This document shows, one piece after another, positions 53,620-64,000 of a DNA stretch of 64,000 nt (positions are counted from its first letter, which is position 1; every line of letters starts with the position of its first letter). The translations under genes and the position numbers were made by a program. The DNA is taken from assembly GCF_014837145.1 (NCBI RefSeq), contig NZ_JACYFS010000006.1, forward strand, positions 124,001-188,000. Direction: 5' to 3'. The notes under the pieces are model-generated. The model saw only the letters and a program-made list of their open reading frames with translations, was not told where the DNA came from and ran no database searches. Source of the DNA: Chryseobacterium caseinilyticum. Lineage in GTDB: Bacteria; Bacteroidota; Bacteroidia; Flavobacteriales; Weeksellaceae.

Positions 53620-54403
53620 CGCGTTTTTCAGCATTTAAAATTCCTTGCTTTAAAATTTCCTTTAAATCTTTTTCATTAAAAGTCTTCAAAGCAGCTTCCG
53701 TTGTTCCGCCTTTTGATGCAACGTCTTTGATGAGTTCTTCAAGATTTTTATCGGAATTATTAATAAGGTGATAAGCGCCGAGCATGGTTTGTTTTACAAA
53801 GAGTTTAGATAAATTTTCATCAATTCCCATTTCTGTTCCCGCCTTGATCATGGCGTCAACGATATAATAAAAATACGCCGGGCCACTTCCTGAAAGGGCT
53901 GTAACACCATCCAGAAGCTCTTCATTTTCCAGATAAACTGATCTTCCGGTCGAGTTGAGGAATCTTTCAATATTAATTAACTGACTGAATGAAATGCCAT
54001 CTGCAGCAGTATAACCTGTGATTCCCATTCCTAAAAGTGTAGGCGAGTTGGGCATAGCTCTTACCACCATTTTATGGTTGAGTAATCTTTGGATTTTTTC
54101 GATTTTAATTCCTGCCATGATGGAAAGAACCATTTGGTTTTCATTTAAATTAAATTTAAAATTCTCCGCTGCATGCTGGAAATCCTGAGGTTTTACGGCA
54201 ATGATAATTAAATCTGCATTTATTTCATCAACAGTTTCAAAAATGGAAATTTGAGACTTTGGAAATTCTTCTTTTATTTTGTTGATTTTATTTTGATTTC
54301 GGGTAATCAGATGAAGGTCTTCCGGTTTTATTAGTTCGTACTTTAAAAATGATTTTGAGAAAGACAGACCCATATTTCCGGCTCCGATAATAGCAATTTT
54401 CAT
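53600..54403 (-). CDS. proC: Pyrroline-5-carboxylate reductase
   Basis: 267 residues. Rossmann N-terminus IAIIGAGNMGLSFSKSFL, then VVRAMPNSPTLLGMGITGY and the C-terminal signature TALSGSGPAYFYYIVDAMIKAG. It makes proline from P5C with NAD(P)H. Monocistronic. Confidence 0.96.
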   Translation of the reverse strand: MKIAIIGAGNMGLSFSKSFLKYELIKPEDLHLITRNQNKINKIKEEFPKSQISIFETVDEINADLIIIAVKPQDFQHAAENFKFNLNENQMVLSIMAGIKIEKIQRLLNHKMVVRAMPNSPTLLGMGITGYTAADGISFSQLINIERFLNSTGRSVYLENEELLDGVTALSGSGPAYFYYIVDAMIKAGTEMGIDENLSKLFVKQTMLGAYHLINNSDKNLEELIKDVASKGGTTEAALKTFNEKDLKEILKQGILNAEKRAKELNG

Positions 54404-54429
54404 AGTTGTGTGTTTTTGTTTTAAACATA

Positions 54430-54456
54430 AAAACGCTTAGGTTTTCCAAGCGTTTT
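54430..54456 (-). terminator. Intrinsic terminator of the DUF4290-murA operon
   Basis: 9-bp perfect stem AAAACGCTT / AAGCGTTTT with a T-run on the minus strand, 79 bp after the murA stop. Confidence 0.78.
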
Positions 54457-54534
54457 GTATAAGTAATGAGTAATTGGTAATGAGTAATAATAAAAATTTA
54501 GTTTTAAACTTCCATCTTCCCACTTCCGACTCAA

Positions 54535-55842
54535 TTAAATTCTCTCAATATCAGCACCAATAGCTTTTAATCTGCCATCGATGTTTTCATAACCTCTATC
54601 GATTTGCTCGATATTGTGGATGATTGACTTTCCTTCAGCAGAAAGTGCTGCAATAAGAAGTGCATTTCCGGCTCTGATATCTGGCGAAACCATGGTTGTT
54701 CCTCTCAACGGAGATTCCTGATTTAAACCGATAACTGTTGCTCGGTGAGGATCGCAAAGGATAATCTGAGCGCCCATATCGATTAATTTATCAACGAAAA
54801 ACAGTCTCGATTCAAACATTTTCTGATGTACCAATAAACTTCCTTTTGCCTGAGTTGCCACCACCAGAATAATGGAAAGCAGATCCGGAGTAAAGCCCGG
54901 CCACGGCGCATCTGAAACAGTAAGAATAGATCCGTCAATAAATTTCTGAATCTTATAATGTTCCTGAGAAGGAATGTAAATATCGTCACCGCTCTGTTCA
55001 AGCTGAATTCCTAATTTTCTGAATGTATTTGGAATAACGCCGAGTTGGTTCCAGTTTACGTTTTTAATGGTGATTTCAGATTTCGTCATGGCTGCAAGAC
55101 CAATCCACGAACCGATTTCTACCATATCAGGTAACATCGTGTGCTCGGTTCCGTTCAGGTGAGTTACTCCTTCAATCGTCAGTAAATTTGAACCGATACC
55201 TGAAATGTTGGCACCCATCCTGTTCAGCATTTTACAAAGTTGCTGAAGGTATGGTTCACACGCTGCGTTGTAAATTCTGGTTTTTCCTTTGGCTAGAGCC
55301 GCCGCCATCACAATATTTGCTGTTCCGGTTACAGAAGCTTCTTCCAGAAGAATGAATTTTCCGTTCAGCTCTTTTGCTTTTAATGAATAGAAATATTCTT
55401 CTTCATCGTAGTTAAATTCCGCACCAAGTTCCACTAAACCCTGAAAGTGCGTATCCAGTCTTCTTCTTCCGATTTTGTCACCGCCAGGAGTTGGCATATA
55501 AGCTTCACCATAACGGGCAAGCATTGGTCCCATCAACATAATTGAACCTCTCAGTTTGGCACCGTCTTTTTTGAATTCGTTGGATTTAATATAATCAAAA
55601 TTGACATTATCTGCCTTAAAAGTGTAATCTCCGTGAGCATTTTTAGAGACTTTCACTCCAAAATCACCTAAAATCTCAATAAGTCTGTTTACATCATGAA
55701 TGTCGGGAATGTTTTTGATTCTTACCTCTTCATCTGTTAATAAAACTGCACACAAAATTTGGAGCGCCTCATTTTTTGCCCCTTGTGGAGTGATTTCTCC
55801 CTGTAGTCTTTTTCCTCCTCTTATCTGAAAAGTCCCGCTCAT
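54535..55842 (-). CDS. murA: UDP-GlcNAc 1-carboxyvinyltransferase, Cys-to-Asp active-site form
   Basis: 435 residues. First committed step of peptidoglycan synthesis. Family marks: RIRGGKRLQGEITPQGAKNEALQILCA, GAANISGIG-like loop, SDAPWPGFTPDLLS, and the C-terminal RGYENIDGRLKAIGADIE. The active-site loop reads MPTPGGDKIGRR (codon GAC near 55488), where E. coli MurA has PGGCAIG: the Cys that fosfomycin alkylates is Asp. The same change gives natural fosfomycin resistance in Mycobacterium and Chlamydia MurA. Its ATG overlaps the DUF4290 stop by one base. Confidence 0.96.
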   Translation of the reverse strand: MSGTFQIRGGKRLQGEITPQGAKNEALQILCAVLLTDEEVRIKNIPDIHDVNRLIEILGDFGVKVSKNAHGDYTFKADNVNFDYIKSNEFKKDGAKLRGSIMLMGPMLARYGEAYMPTPGGDKIGRRRLDTHFQGLVELGAEFNYDEEEYFYSLKAKELNGKFILLEEASVTGTANIVMAAALAKGKTRIYNAACEPYLQQLCKMLNRMGANISGIGSNLLTIEGVTHLNGTEHTMLPDMVEIGSWIGLAAMTKSEITIKNVNWNQLGVIPNTFRKLGIQLEQSGDDIYIPSQEHYKIQKFIDGSILTVSDAPWPGFTPDLLSIILVVATQAKGSLLVHQKMFESRLFFVDKLIDMGAQIILCDPHRATVIGLNQESPLRGTTMVSPDIRAGNALLIAALSAEGKSIIHNIEQIDRGYENIDGRLKAIGADIERI

Positions 55843-56507
55843 TACCTTCTGTTCTTGTTATTATTGTTGTTTGTAAATCTTCTTTTGTTGACGTTAGTAT
55901 TAGAATTCCCCTGATTTCTGTTGTTATTCTTGTTAGCATTGTTTCTATTGGCAGTTGCGTAATAGATTTTGCTTTTTTCAAGAGATTCAATATTTGTTAA
56001 ATCAAGTCTGTTTTTTGACAGTTCTTTTAAATGACGGAAAATCACATCATCCGTTACGTGCTCTTTGTTATAAACATTGTACGACTTCTTCATATTGTTG
56101 GCAATCACTTCGATCAGGGCTTCTTTTTCGTCGCCAGGCTCCAGTTCTATTGCTTTTTCGATAAGCTGAAGAATGCTTTTTCCGTAAAATTTGAAATCTC
56201 CCTGAAGTTTAGGATATTCCATTCTCTGAGGTTTTTCCGCAAGATCTTCTCTTGTAGGAAAAGGGTAGGGAGAATCTGCATCCAGATTATAATCTGCCAG
56301 AATGTAAAGATGATCCCAAAGTTTATGTTTATAGTTTTCTTCGTCTCTTAAGTGAGGATTTCTCTGCCCCATAAAATCAATGATTGCCATTGCCATTTCG
56401 CTTCGTTCTTCTTTTGTAGGAAGCTCTTTGCAACGCTCAACCAACTGTTGTATGATTCTGCCATATTCCGGCAAAAGTAGCTGAGTTTTTTGGGTATTGT
56501 ATTCCAT
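55842..56507 (-). CDS. DUF4290 family protein with Asn/Arg-rich tail
   Basis: 221 residues from the ATG at 56507. The first 180 residues are helical and match DUF4290 (LLPEYGRIIQQLVERCKELP, MGQRNPHLRDEENYKHKLWDHLYILA). The last 36 residues are almost only Asn, Arg, Lys, Gly and Thr, as in RNA-binding or disordered tails. Coupled to murA by a TAATG overlap, a pairing conserved in this phylum as far as I know. Function unknown. Confidence 0.88.
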   Translation of the reverse strand: MEYNTQKTQLLLPEYGRIIQQLVERCKELPTKEERSEMAMAIIDFMGQRNPHLRDEENYKHKLWDHLYILADYNLDADSPYPFPTREDLAEKPQRMEYPKLQGDFKFYGKSILQLIEKAIELEPGDEKEALIEVIANNMKKSYNVYNKEHVTDDVIFRHLKELSKNRLDLTNIESLEKSKIYYATANRNNANKNNNRNQGNSNTNVNKRRFTNNNNNKNRR

Positions 56508-56513
56508 AGTTTG

Positions 56514-56521
56514 CAAATATA
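56514..56521 (-). promoter_or_regulatory. -7 promoter element of DUF4290-murA
   Basis: TATATTTG on the minus strand, 6 nt before the ATG at 56507. Confidence 0.65.
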
Positions 56522-56590
56522 TGGATTAATAAAAAAAATGTTCAGAAAATCTTTAAAGTTTAAAAATATTTAATGATATTTTAAAGCATT

Positions 56591-57004
56591 TCAGACCTCG
56601 ATGAATTTCTTTCGCTCATCCGGAGTCGGTAAAAAGCATTTCTGATTGCTGATCTTCATTCTGTTTCTTGAGATGACGTCATACAGACGGTCACTCAGAG
56701 AAGTAGGAAATATTTTTCCGATTAAACTTCCTATGCTGTAAAAGCCGCCCAGTAAGTCTAAAACTTTGATGATGGCTTTGGATTTTATTAAATAATAGGA
56801 ACCAAATTTCCACAAATACAGGGTGTTGAACTGTTTTTGGTCTAAATTTCTCTCACCTAAAAATTTCTGCCCGAAATCTGACTGGAGAGAAGCAAACATA
56901 AACTGATTTTTTTTGTCCCGCTGCAAAATCCACTGTACCCAGAAATTGCATACACCGCAGTCTCCGTCAAAAAAAATAATGTGTTTGTTTTCCCAGTTTT
57001 CCAC
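56591..57004 (-). CDS. DCC family thiol-disulfide oxidoreductase-like protein (DUF393)
   Basis: 137 residues with a GTG start, as no ATG is near. The family motif DGDCGVCNFWVQWIL near the N-terminus contains the DCC-type Cys pair CGVC. The fold is thioredoxin-like and the role unknown. It begins 3 bp after the haem-binding gene, so the two are co-transcribed. Confidence 0.87.
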   Translation of the reverse strand: MENWENKHIIFFDGDCGVCNFWVQWILQRDKKNQFMFASLQSDFGQKFLGERNLDQKQFNTLYLWKFGSYYLIKSKAIIKVLDLLGGFYSIGSLIGKIFPTSLSDRLYDVISRNRMKISNQKCFLPTPDERKKFIEV

Positions 57005-57007
57005 GGT

Positions 57008-57469
57008 TTAGTTGTTTTTAATTTTGGTGTCTTTGATTTGAAATTTAAAATAATCTGCGAGTTTTTTTCGCTCTTCATCAGATAGTTTTGCATCCTGATG
57101 CCCGATAAAATAAGTATCTAAAGGCATTTTTTTCTTCTCAACCATTTCTGCAGCTTCTTCCATCTTGTGAATTTGTCTGGATGGCTCGTACGTTGCGAAA
57201 GTGGAAAAATTCAATTCTTTTCTCCCTTCGTTAATATGATTTTTAACAAACCATGATGAAGGTGCAATGCTCGAATACCACGGATATTTCGTCTCGTTGG
57301 AATGACAGTCGTAGCACGATGTCCTTATTAATTTGGCAATCTCCGGCGGCGTGTCTTTTATTCTTAAAAAATCCATGCCCGGCTCCAATGGCGGGTTGGT
57401 TTTATCGATCGGAAAAAACTGGATGATGATAAATCCTACCAGGACGATAACGAATATTTTTTTAAGCAT
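57008..57469 (-). CDS. Haem-binding domain protein (c-type haem)
   Basis: 153 residues. An N-terminal anchor helix (FVIVLVGFIIIQFFPI) and the Haem_bd motif RTSCYDCHSNETKYPWYSSIAPSSW with one CxxCH c-haem site. The C-terminal LSDEERKKLADYFKFQI fits the family. Probably a periplasmic electron carrier or sensor. Operon with the DCC gene. Confidence 0.9.
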   Translation of the reverse strand: MLKKIFVIVLVGFIIIQFFPIDKTNPPLEPGMDFLRIKDTPPEIAKLIRTSCYDCHSNETKYPWYSSIAPSSWFVKNHINEGRKELNFSTFATYEPSRQIHKMEEAAEMVEKKKMPLDTYFIGHQDAKLSDEERKKLADYFKFQIKDTKIKNN

Positions 57470-60125
<2,656 letters not shown>

Positions 60126-60143
60126 TTCAATAACATTAAAAAT

Positions 60144-60174
60144 AAAGCCACTGAAATTTTGTTTCGGTGGCTTT
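60144..60174 (+). terminator. Intrinsic terminator of katG
   Basis: 13-nt arms AAAGCCACTGAAA / TTTCGGTGGCTTT (one wobble pair) followed by a T-rich run. Confidence 0.82.
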
Positions 60175-60325
60175 GTGTTTATAATGGCATTTTGGTTTAT
60201 TTTTTAAAATAAGACAAACTTCTTTATTTAATGTTTTTGAAAGGAAACGGTCTTTTTAAGCCGCCGGATTTTTTCTGAAAATCAAAAACTTTCAAAACAA
60301 AACACAAAATAATCCGTTTAATTCT

Positions 60326-60333
60326 TAAATTTG
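60326..60333 (+). promoter_or_regulatory. -7 promoter element of the lipoprotein gene
   Basis: TAAATTTG, 4 nt before the ATG at 60338. Confidence 0.66.
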
Positions 60334-60337
60334 GCTA

Positions 60338-60829
60338 ATGCAAAAAAATATTTATCTCATAGCGCTGTTGTTTTCTTTGGTAAGTTGCTACACTTATCAG
60401 GTTAAAAAACCTGTTGAGTTGCCAGTACAAGGCGATGAGCAGGCAAAAAGACGTGCTGCGAATTCTGAAGCTACACCTGTTCAAATGGCGGATGGAACAG
60501 CTGAAATGCAGGCACAGAGACAGCAGCCTGGCTCAGCTCCTGCGCAACCATTACCGGTAAATATTCAGGAAAAACTGGCGGTGGGTAAAAACTACAGAAT
60601 CAATGTTGGTGGAAGTTCATACAAAATTATTGTAGATAAATGGCAAGGCGACAGTTTGGTTGCACATCCTGTGAAAAGACCTGAAACAATCCTAAAATTT
60701 CATAAAGATCAGATTGATAGTGAGAAGATCGCAGAAAAACGTTTCTCACAACCTATTGCTGACATAATTACTGTTGTAGCTTATGTTGGGATTGGTGTTG
60801 GGATTTATGCGTTTATTAAAGGAATGTAA
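60338..60829 (+). CDS. Hypothetical lipoprotein with C-terminal helix
   Basis: 163 residues. Lipobox LVSC (Cys 17). A disordered Ala/Gln/Pro-rich stretch (about 40-75), a small beta domain (YRINVGGSSYKIIVDKWQGDSLVAHPV) and a C-terminal helix (about 140-162) that may span a membrane. Not recognised as a named family. Ends 2 bp from the convergent map stop. Confidence 0.72.
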   Translation: MQKNIYLIALLFSLVSCYTYQVKKPVELPVQGDEQAKRRAANSEATPVQMADGTAEMQAQRQQPGSAPAQPLPVNIQEKLAVGKNYRINVGGSSYKIIVDKWQGDSLVAHPVKRPETILKFHKDQIDSEKIAEKRFSQPIADIITVVAYVGIGVGIYAFIKGM

Positions 60830-60831
60830 AA

Positions 60832-61596
60832 CTAATTCCAGATTCCGTTCATTTCGGTTAAAATCACAGGTCTTCCATCGGTAATCAGAATGGTGTGTTC
60901 GTGCTGAGCCATGTATCCGCCTCGGTTTCCAACCATCGTCCAGCCATCATTCAGTTCCACGGCAATACTTGAATCGGTCGAGATAAATGTTTCAATAGCA
61001 ACAACTGTATTTTTCTTAAATCTTCTGTTTTCGAAACGGTTTTTGTAGTTCAAAAGTTCATCCGGTTCTTCATGAAGGCTTCTTCCAACGCCATGACCGC
61101 CGAGGTTTTTAATAACTTTGTATCCTCTCTTTTTAGCTTCAGTTTCCATTAGGTGTCCGATGTCGGCAATCTTTTTTCCTCCACTTATGTTGCTGATGGT
61201 TTTTTCTAAAATTTCCTTGGAGGCATCCACCAGTTTTTGGTGTTGATGAATGTCTTTTCCAACCACAAAAGAACTTCCGTTATCTGCCCAAAACCCATTG
61301 AGTTCTGCTGAAACATCAATGTTGATGAGGTCACCTTCCTGCAGGATTCTGTTTTCAGAGGGAATTCCGTGACAAAATTCGTTGTCTACGCTGATGCAGG
61401 TAAATCCCGGAAAGCCATACGTCACATAGGGTGCCGATTTTGCGCCATATTCTGAGAGGATTTTAGCTCCGTAATCATCAAGATCCTTTGTGCTCATGCC
61501 AGGTTTGGCGTAATCAACCATTGCTTTCAATGTTAATGCAACAGCTTTGCTGACATTTTGCATTCCGGCGAGTTCGTTTTCGTTGGTGATTGACAT
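60832..61596 (-). CDS. map: Methionine aminopeptidase, type I
   Basis: 254 residues from the ATG at 61596. The frame is open to a TTG at 61638, but that lies upstream of the promoter. Metal ligands are visible in order: Asp of NIDVSAELNGFWADNGSSF, His of NLGGHGVGRSLHEEP, Glu of AIETFIST and Glu of QHEHTILIT. Cuts the initiator Met from new proteins. Confidence 0.95.
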   Translation of the reverse strand: MSITNENELAGMQNVSKAVALTLKAMVDYAKPGMSTKDLDDYGAKILSEYGAKSAPYVTYGFPGFTCISVDNEFCHGIPSENRILQEGDLINIDVSAELNGFWADNGSSFVVGKDIHQHQKLVDASKEILEKTISNISGGKKIADIGHLMETEAKKRGYKVIKNLGGHGVGRSLHEEPDELLNYKNRFENRRFKKNTVVAIETFISTDSSIAVELNDGWTMVGNRGGYMAQHEHTILITDGRPVILTEMNGIWN

Positions 61597-61614
61597 AGTG
61601 ATGTATTTGAAATA

Positions 61615-61622
61615 CAAAGTTA
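61615..61622 (-). promoter_or_regulatory. -7 promoter element of map
   Basis: TAACTTTG on the minus strand, 18 nt before the ATG at 61596. It supports that start over the upstream TTG. Confidence 0.6.
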
Positions 61623-61670
61623 GAAAATAAATAAACAAGGTGTAAATGCAAGATTGCAGGAAAATCTGAT

Positions 61671-61704
61671 AAAAAACAAAACCATCCCGTAAAAAGGATG
61701 GTTT
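61671..61704 (-). terminator. Terminator of tRNA-Gln
   Basis: 9-bp perfect stem AAACCATCC / GGATGGTTT, then a T-rich run on the minus strand, directly after the tRNA. Confidence 0.85.
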
Positions 61705-61705
61705 G

Positions 61706-61776
61706 TAGACCCACAGGGATTCGAACCCCGACTGACGGTACCAAAAACCGGAGTGCTACCGTTACACTATAGGTCT
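61706..61776 (-). tRNA. tRNA-Gln (anticodon TTG)
   Basis: 71 nt. Acceptor stem AGACCTA / TGGGTCT, D-arm GTGTAACGGTAGCAC, anticodon loop TTTTGGT with TTG at 34-36, and T-arm around TTCGAAT. The anticodon stem has one mismatch at its base. CCA is not encoded. Confidence 0.93.
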
Positions 61777-61967
61777 TTATCTGAGTGCGAAATTATATAA
61801 TTTATTTCAAAAATAAAAATTTCATTTAAAAATTTTACGTCTGATCTTCTTTAAATATTGAAAAACAGAGATTTAATTTTTACGGAATTTAAAAGAATAT
61901 TCTTTAAAATTAATCTTAGAATCAAGGCCGGAAATTTTTTAAATAGCATTTTTAGTTAAAATTAGCT

Positions 61968-61975
61968 TATCTTTG
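61968..61975 (+). promoter_or_regulatory. -7 promoter element of der
   Basis: TATCTTTG, 83 nt before the ATG at 62059, giving a leader with two hairpins. Confidence 0.66.
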
Positions 61976-61980
61976 CAAAA

Positions 61981-62048
61981 AATTGAGCTCCAAAAGTTGG
62001 AGTAACTCATTGATAATCTTGTCCTATCGCTTTGCCGAAGGATTATTA
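61981..62048 (+). promoter_or_regulatory. Structured 5' leader of der
   Basis: Hairpin 1: CTCCAA-AAG-TTGGAG (61988-62002) with outer GAG/CTC pairs. Hairpin 2: TAATCTT / AAGGATTA (62014-62045). No known riboswitch motif recognised. Confidence 0.5.
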
Positions 62049-62058
62049 AACATTTTTT

Positions 62059-63369
62059 ATGTCAAATATTGTTGCTATTGTTGGGCGTCCCAACGTAGGA
62101 AAATCCACGTTATTTAATCGTTTTTTAGAAAGAAGAGAGGCTATTGTAGACTCTACTTCAGGGGTAACCAGAGACCGTCACTACGGTAAATCGGATTGGA
62201 ATGGTGTAGAATTCACTGTAATCGACACCGGCGGTTACGATGTGAATAACGATGACGTGTTTCAGGAAGAAATTTCAAAACAGGTTCAGCTTGCAATTGA
62301 CGAAGCTACTTCGATTATTTTTATGTTGAATGTGGAGGAAGGTCTCACAGATACGGATTACGAAATCCACGAAATGCTCAGAAGATCAAACAAACCGACT
62401 TATATCGTCATCAACAAAGTAGATTCTGCGAAAGAAGAAGTTGCAGCAACAGAATTTTACCAGTTAGGCATCGATAAATATTATACTTTATCTTCTGCAA
62501 CAGGATCCGGAACAGGAGAAATTCTGGATGATATTGTAAGAGATTTCCCAACGACAGATTATAAAGATCCATTCGAAGGTTTGCCGAAAATTACAATTGC
62601 CGGCCGTCCGAATGTAGGGAAATCTACCATGACCAATGCTTTGCTTGATGTAGAAAGAAATATCGTAACTGACGTTGCAGGAACTACAAGAGACAGTATT
62701 CAGACTCTTTACAATAAATTCGGACACGAGTTTGTGTTGGTAGATACTGCCGGAATGCGTCGTAAATCTAAAGTAAATGAAGATCTGGAGTTCTATTCTG
62801 TAATGAGATCTATCCGTTCCATTGAATATTCTGACGTTGTCATCATCATGGTTGATGCTACTATAGGATGGGAATCTCAGGATATGAACATTTTCGGTTT
62901 GGCTCAGAAAAACAGAAAGGGAATCGTGATCGTTGTCAACAAATGGGATTTGGTTGAAGACAAAAACACAAACACCGTAAGAGATTTCGAAAAAGCGATC
63001 AGAGATAAAATCGGTCAGTTCAGCGATATTCCAATTTTGTTTGTTTCGGCTTTAACGAAGCAGAGAATTTTGAAGACTGTTGAAATGGCAATGATTGTTT
63101 ACGAAGACCGTAAAAAGAAAATCAAAACTTCAAAATTAAACGAAGTAATGCTTCCGATTTTTGAAGCTATGCCGCCACCTGCAAACAAAGGGAAGTACAT
63201 CAAAATCAAATACTGTGTACAGCTTCCTACGCCTTCTCCTCAGTTTGTATTTTTCTGTAACCTGCCACAATATGTAAAGGAGCCTTATAAGAGATTTACT
63301 GAAAACCAATTGAGAAAACAGTTCGGGTTTACCGGAGTTCCGATTGAAGTGTATTTCAGACAGAAATAA
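62059..63369 (+). CDS. der: Ribosome-assembly GTPase Der (EngA)
   Basis: 436 residues. Two tandem GTPase domains: G1 GRPNVGKSTLFNRF and GRPNVGKSTMTNAL; G3 DTGGY and DTAGMRRKSK; G4 NKVD and NKWD. The C-terminal KH-like domain starts at about 350. Needed for 50S subunit assembly. Confidence 0.97.
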   Translation: MSNIVAIVGRPNVGKSTLFNRFLERREAIVDSTSGVTRDRHYGKSDWNGVEFTVIDTGGYDVNNDDVFQEEISKQVQLAIDEATSIIFMLNVEEGLTDTDYEIHEMLRRSNKPTYIVINKVDSAKEEVAATEFYQLGIDKYYTLSSATGSGTGEILDDIVRDFPTTDYKDPFEGLPKITIAGRPNVGKSTMTNALLDVERNIVTDVAGTTRDSIQTLYNKFGHEFVLVDTAGMRRKSKVNEDLEFYSVMRSIRSIEYSDVVIIMVDATIGWESQDMNIFGLAQKNRKGIVIVVNKWDLVEDKNTNTVRDFEKAIRDKIGQFSDIPILFVSALTKQRILKTVEMAMIVYEDRKKKIKTSKLNEVMLPIFEAMPPPANKGKYIKIKYCVQLPTPSPQFVFFCNLPQYVKEPYKRFTENQLRKQFGFTGVPIEVYFRQK

Positions 63370-63477
63370 ATTAATTTGAAAATTTGGAAATGAGTTAATT
63401 TGAAAATTAATTCATTATTTTGCATGAAACGAAATTCGTTATCTCATTTTCAAATTTTTTATTTTCAAATTAAAACT
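63370..63477. repeat. Inverted-repeat spacer between der and upp
   Basis: AATTTGAAAATTTGGAAATGAG near 63373 is mirrored by CTCATTTTCAAAT and ATTTTCAAATTAA near 63443-63474, forming an imperfect long hairpin that could slow or end transcription from der. Confidence 0.55.
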
Positions 63478-64000
63478 ATGACAGTAATCCTTTCACAACA
63501 GTTTTCTTTAGTCAATTCATGGATCAACGAGCTTCGAAACGTCGATGTTCAGCACGACCGGATGAGATTCCGCAGAAACATGGAAAGAATCGGGGAAATT
63601 GCAGCTTATGAAATTTCTAAAGATTTAGAAACGAAGGAAGTTGAAATTCAGACTCCTTTAGATCAACTTAGAGTGAAAGAAATTGCCGTACAACCTGTCA
63701 TTACAACCATTTTAAGAGCAGGAGTTCCTTTATTTGAAGGGATTTTAAACTATTTTGATAAAGCCGATTGCGGTTTCGTGGCAGCTTACAGAAAACACGA
63801 TGCCAACGATTACTTTTCAATCAAACAGGATTATTTAACCTGTCCGAATATCGACGGACGACCATTGATCGTTGCAGATCCGATGCTGGCAACTGGTGCT
63901 TCTCTCATCGAAGCCATCAAGGATTTGTTAACCAACGGAACGCCGACACAACTTCATATCGTTGCAGCAATCGCTTCAAGACAAGGCGTTGAAACCATAG
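63478..64000 (+). CDS. upp: Uracil phosphoribosyltransferase (3' partial)
   Basis: 174 codons are present and the frame is open at the window edge. The start is the ATG at 63478. Seen: RMRFRRNMERIGEIAAYEIS, ITTILRAGVPLFEG and the PRPP loop LIVADPMLATGASLIEAI. It salvages uracil to UMP. The length so far is about 80% of the usual 210-220 residues. Confidence 0.94.
   Translation, partial: MTVILSQQFSLVNSWINELRNVDVQHDRMRFRRNMERIGEIAAYEISKDLETKEVEIQTPLDQLRVKEIAVQPVITTILRAGVPLFEGILNYFDKADCGFVAAYRKHDANDYFSIKQDYLTCPNIDGRPLIVADPMLATGASLIEAIKDLLTNGTPTQLHIVAAIASRQGVETI

Overview
The window looks like ordinary chromosome from a Flavobacteriia-type Bacteroidota, most likely Chryseobacterium or a close Weeksellaceae relative. 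The signs are low G+C, very few Shine-Dalgarno sites, many promoters with the Bacteroidota -7 element TAnnTTTG, secreted proteins with type IX secretion (T9SS) C-terminal domains, and lineage genes such as DUF4290, DUF4295 and a fused orotate phosphoribosyltransferase/OMP decarboxylase. I see no prophage, insertion sequence, CRISPR array or rRNA operon. One tRNA-Gln is present. The first gene (T9SS metalloprotease) is cut at the 5' end and the last (upp) at the 3' end.

Layout. 1-9.7 kb: T9SS reprolysin-like protease, Lrp/AsnC regulator with deoC, a nuclease-fold protein, NDH-2 with trmD, a GH25 lysozyme, an acyltransferase and two small membrane proteins. 9.7-18.8 kb: Uup-like ABC-F ATPase, an oxidoreductase / small membrane protein / thioredoxin-like operon (its 52-residue middle gene is easily missed), a one-cysteine peroxiredoxin, MscS, a secreted protein made of 11-residue repeats, and dusB. 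19-28.6 kb: two T9SS cargo proteins, a TPP-riboswitch operon of four unusual genes, a repeat-rich spacer and a 1085-residue surface protein. 28.9-38.5 kb: an M1-like pseudopeptidase with a beta-barrel, UMP synthase, aroC with two thioredoxin-fold genes, a polytopic membrane protein and a glycine-zipper lipoprotein. 38.8-49.3 kb: LLM oxidoreductase, ribB with a decayed second domain, fmt, recQ, two OmpA-type porin paralogues, folK and sppA. 49.3-57.5 kb: GlsB-like protein, ftsY, L28-L33-DUF4295, lnt, VanZ-like, proC, murA with DUF4290, and a haem-binding/DCC pair. 57.8-64 kb: katG, a lipoprotein, map, tRNA-Gln, der and upp.

Working together. The TPP riboswitch at about 23.59-23.66 kb heads a tightly overlapping operon: SAM methyltransferase, HypE/AIR-synthase-like protein, divergent ThiE/TenI-like protein and Trm112-like protein. 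It has no canonical thiamine gene, and it is the best candidate here for an uncharacterised pathway. MurA has Asp in place of the catalytic Cys, which predicts insensitivity to fosfomycin. At eight genes the TAnnTTTG box ends only 4-7 nt before the ATG, which predicts leaderless or nearly leaderless mRNAs. Most other genes are recognisable housekeeping functions.

Several start codons were moved downstream, because the longest open frame began at a TTG or GTG inside a promoter, a terminator or a neighbouring gene.
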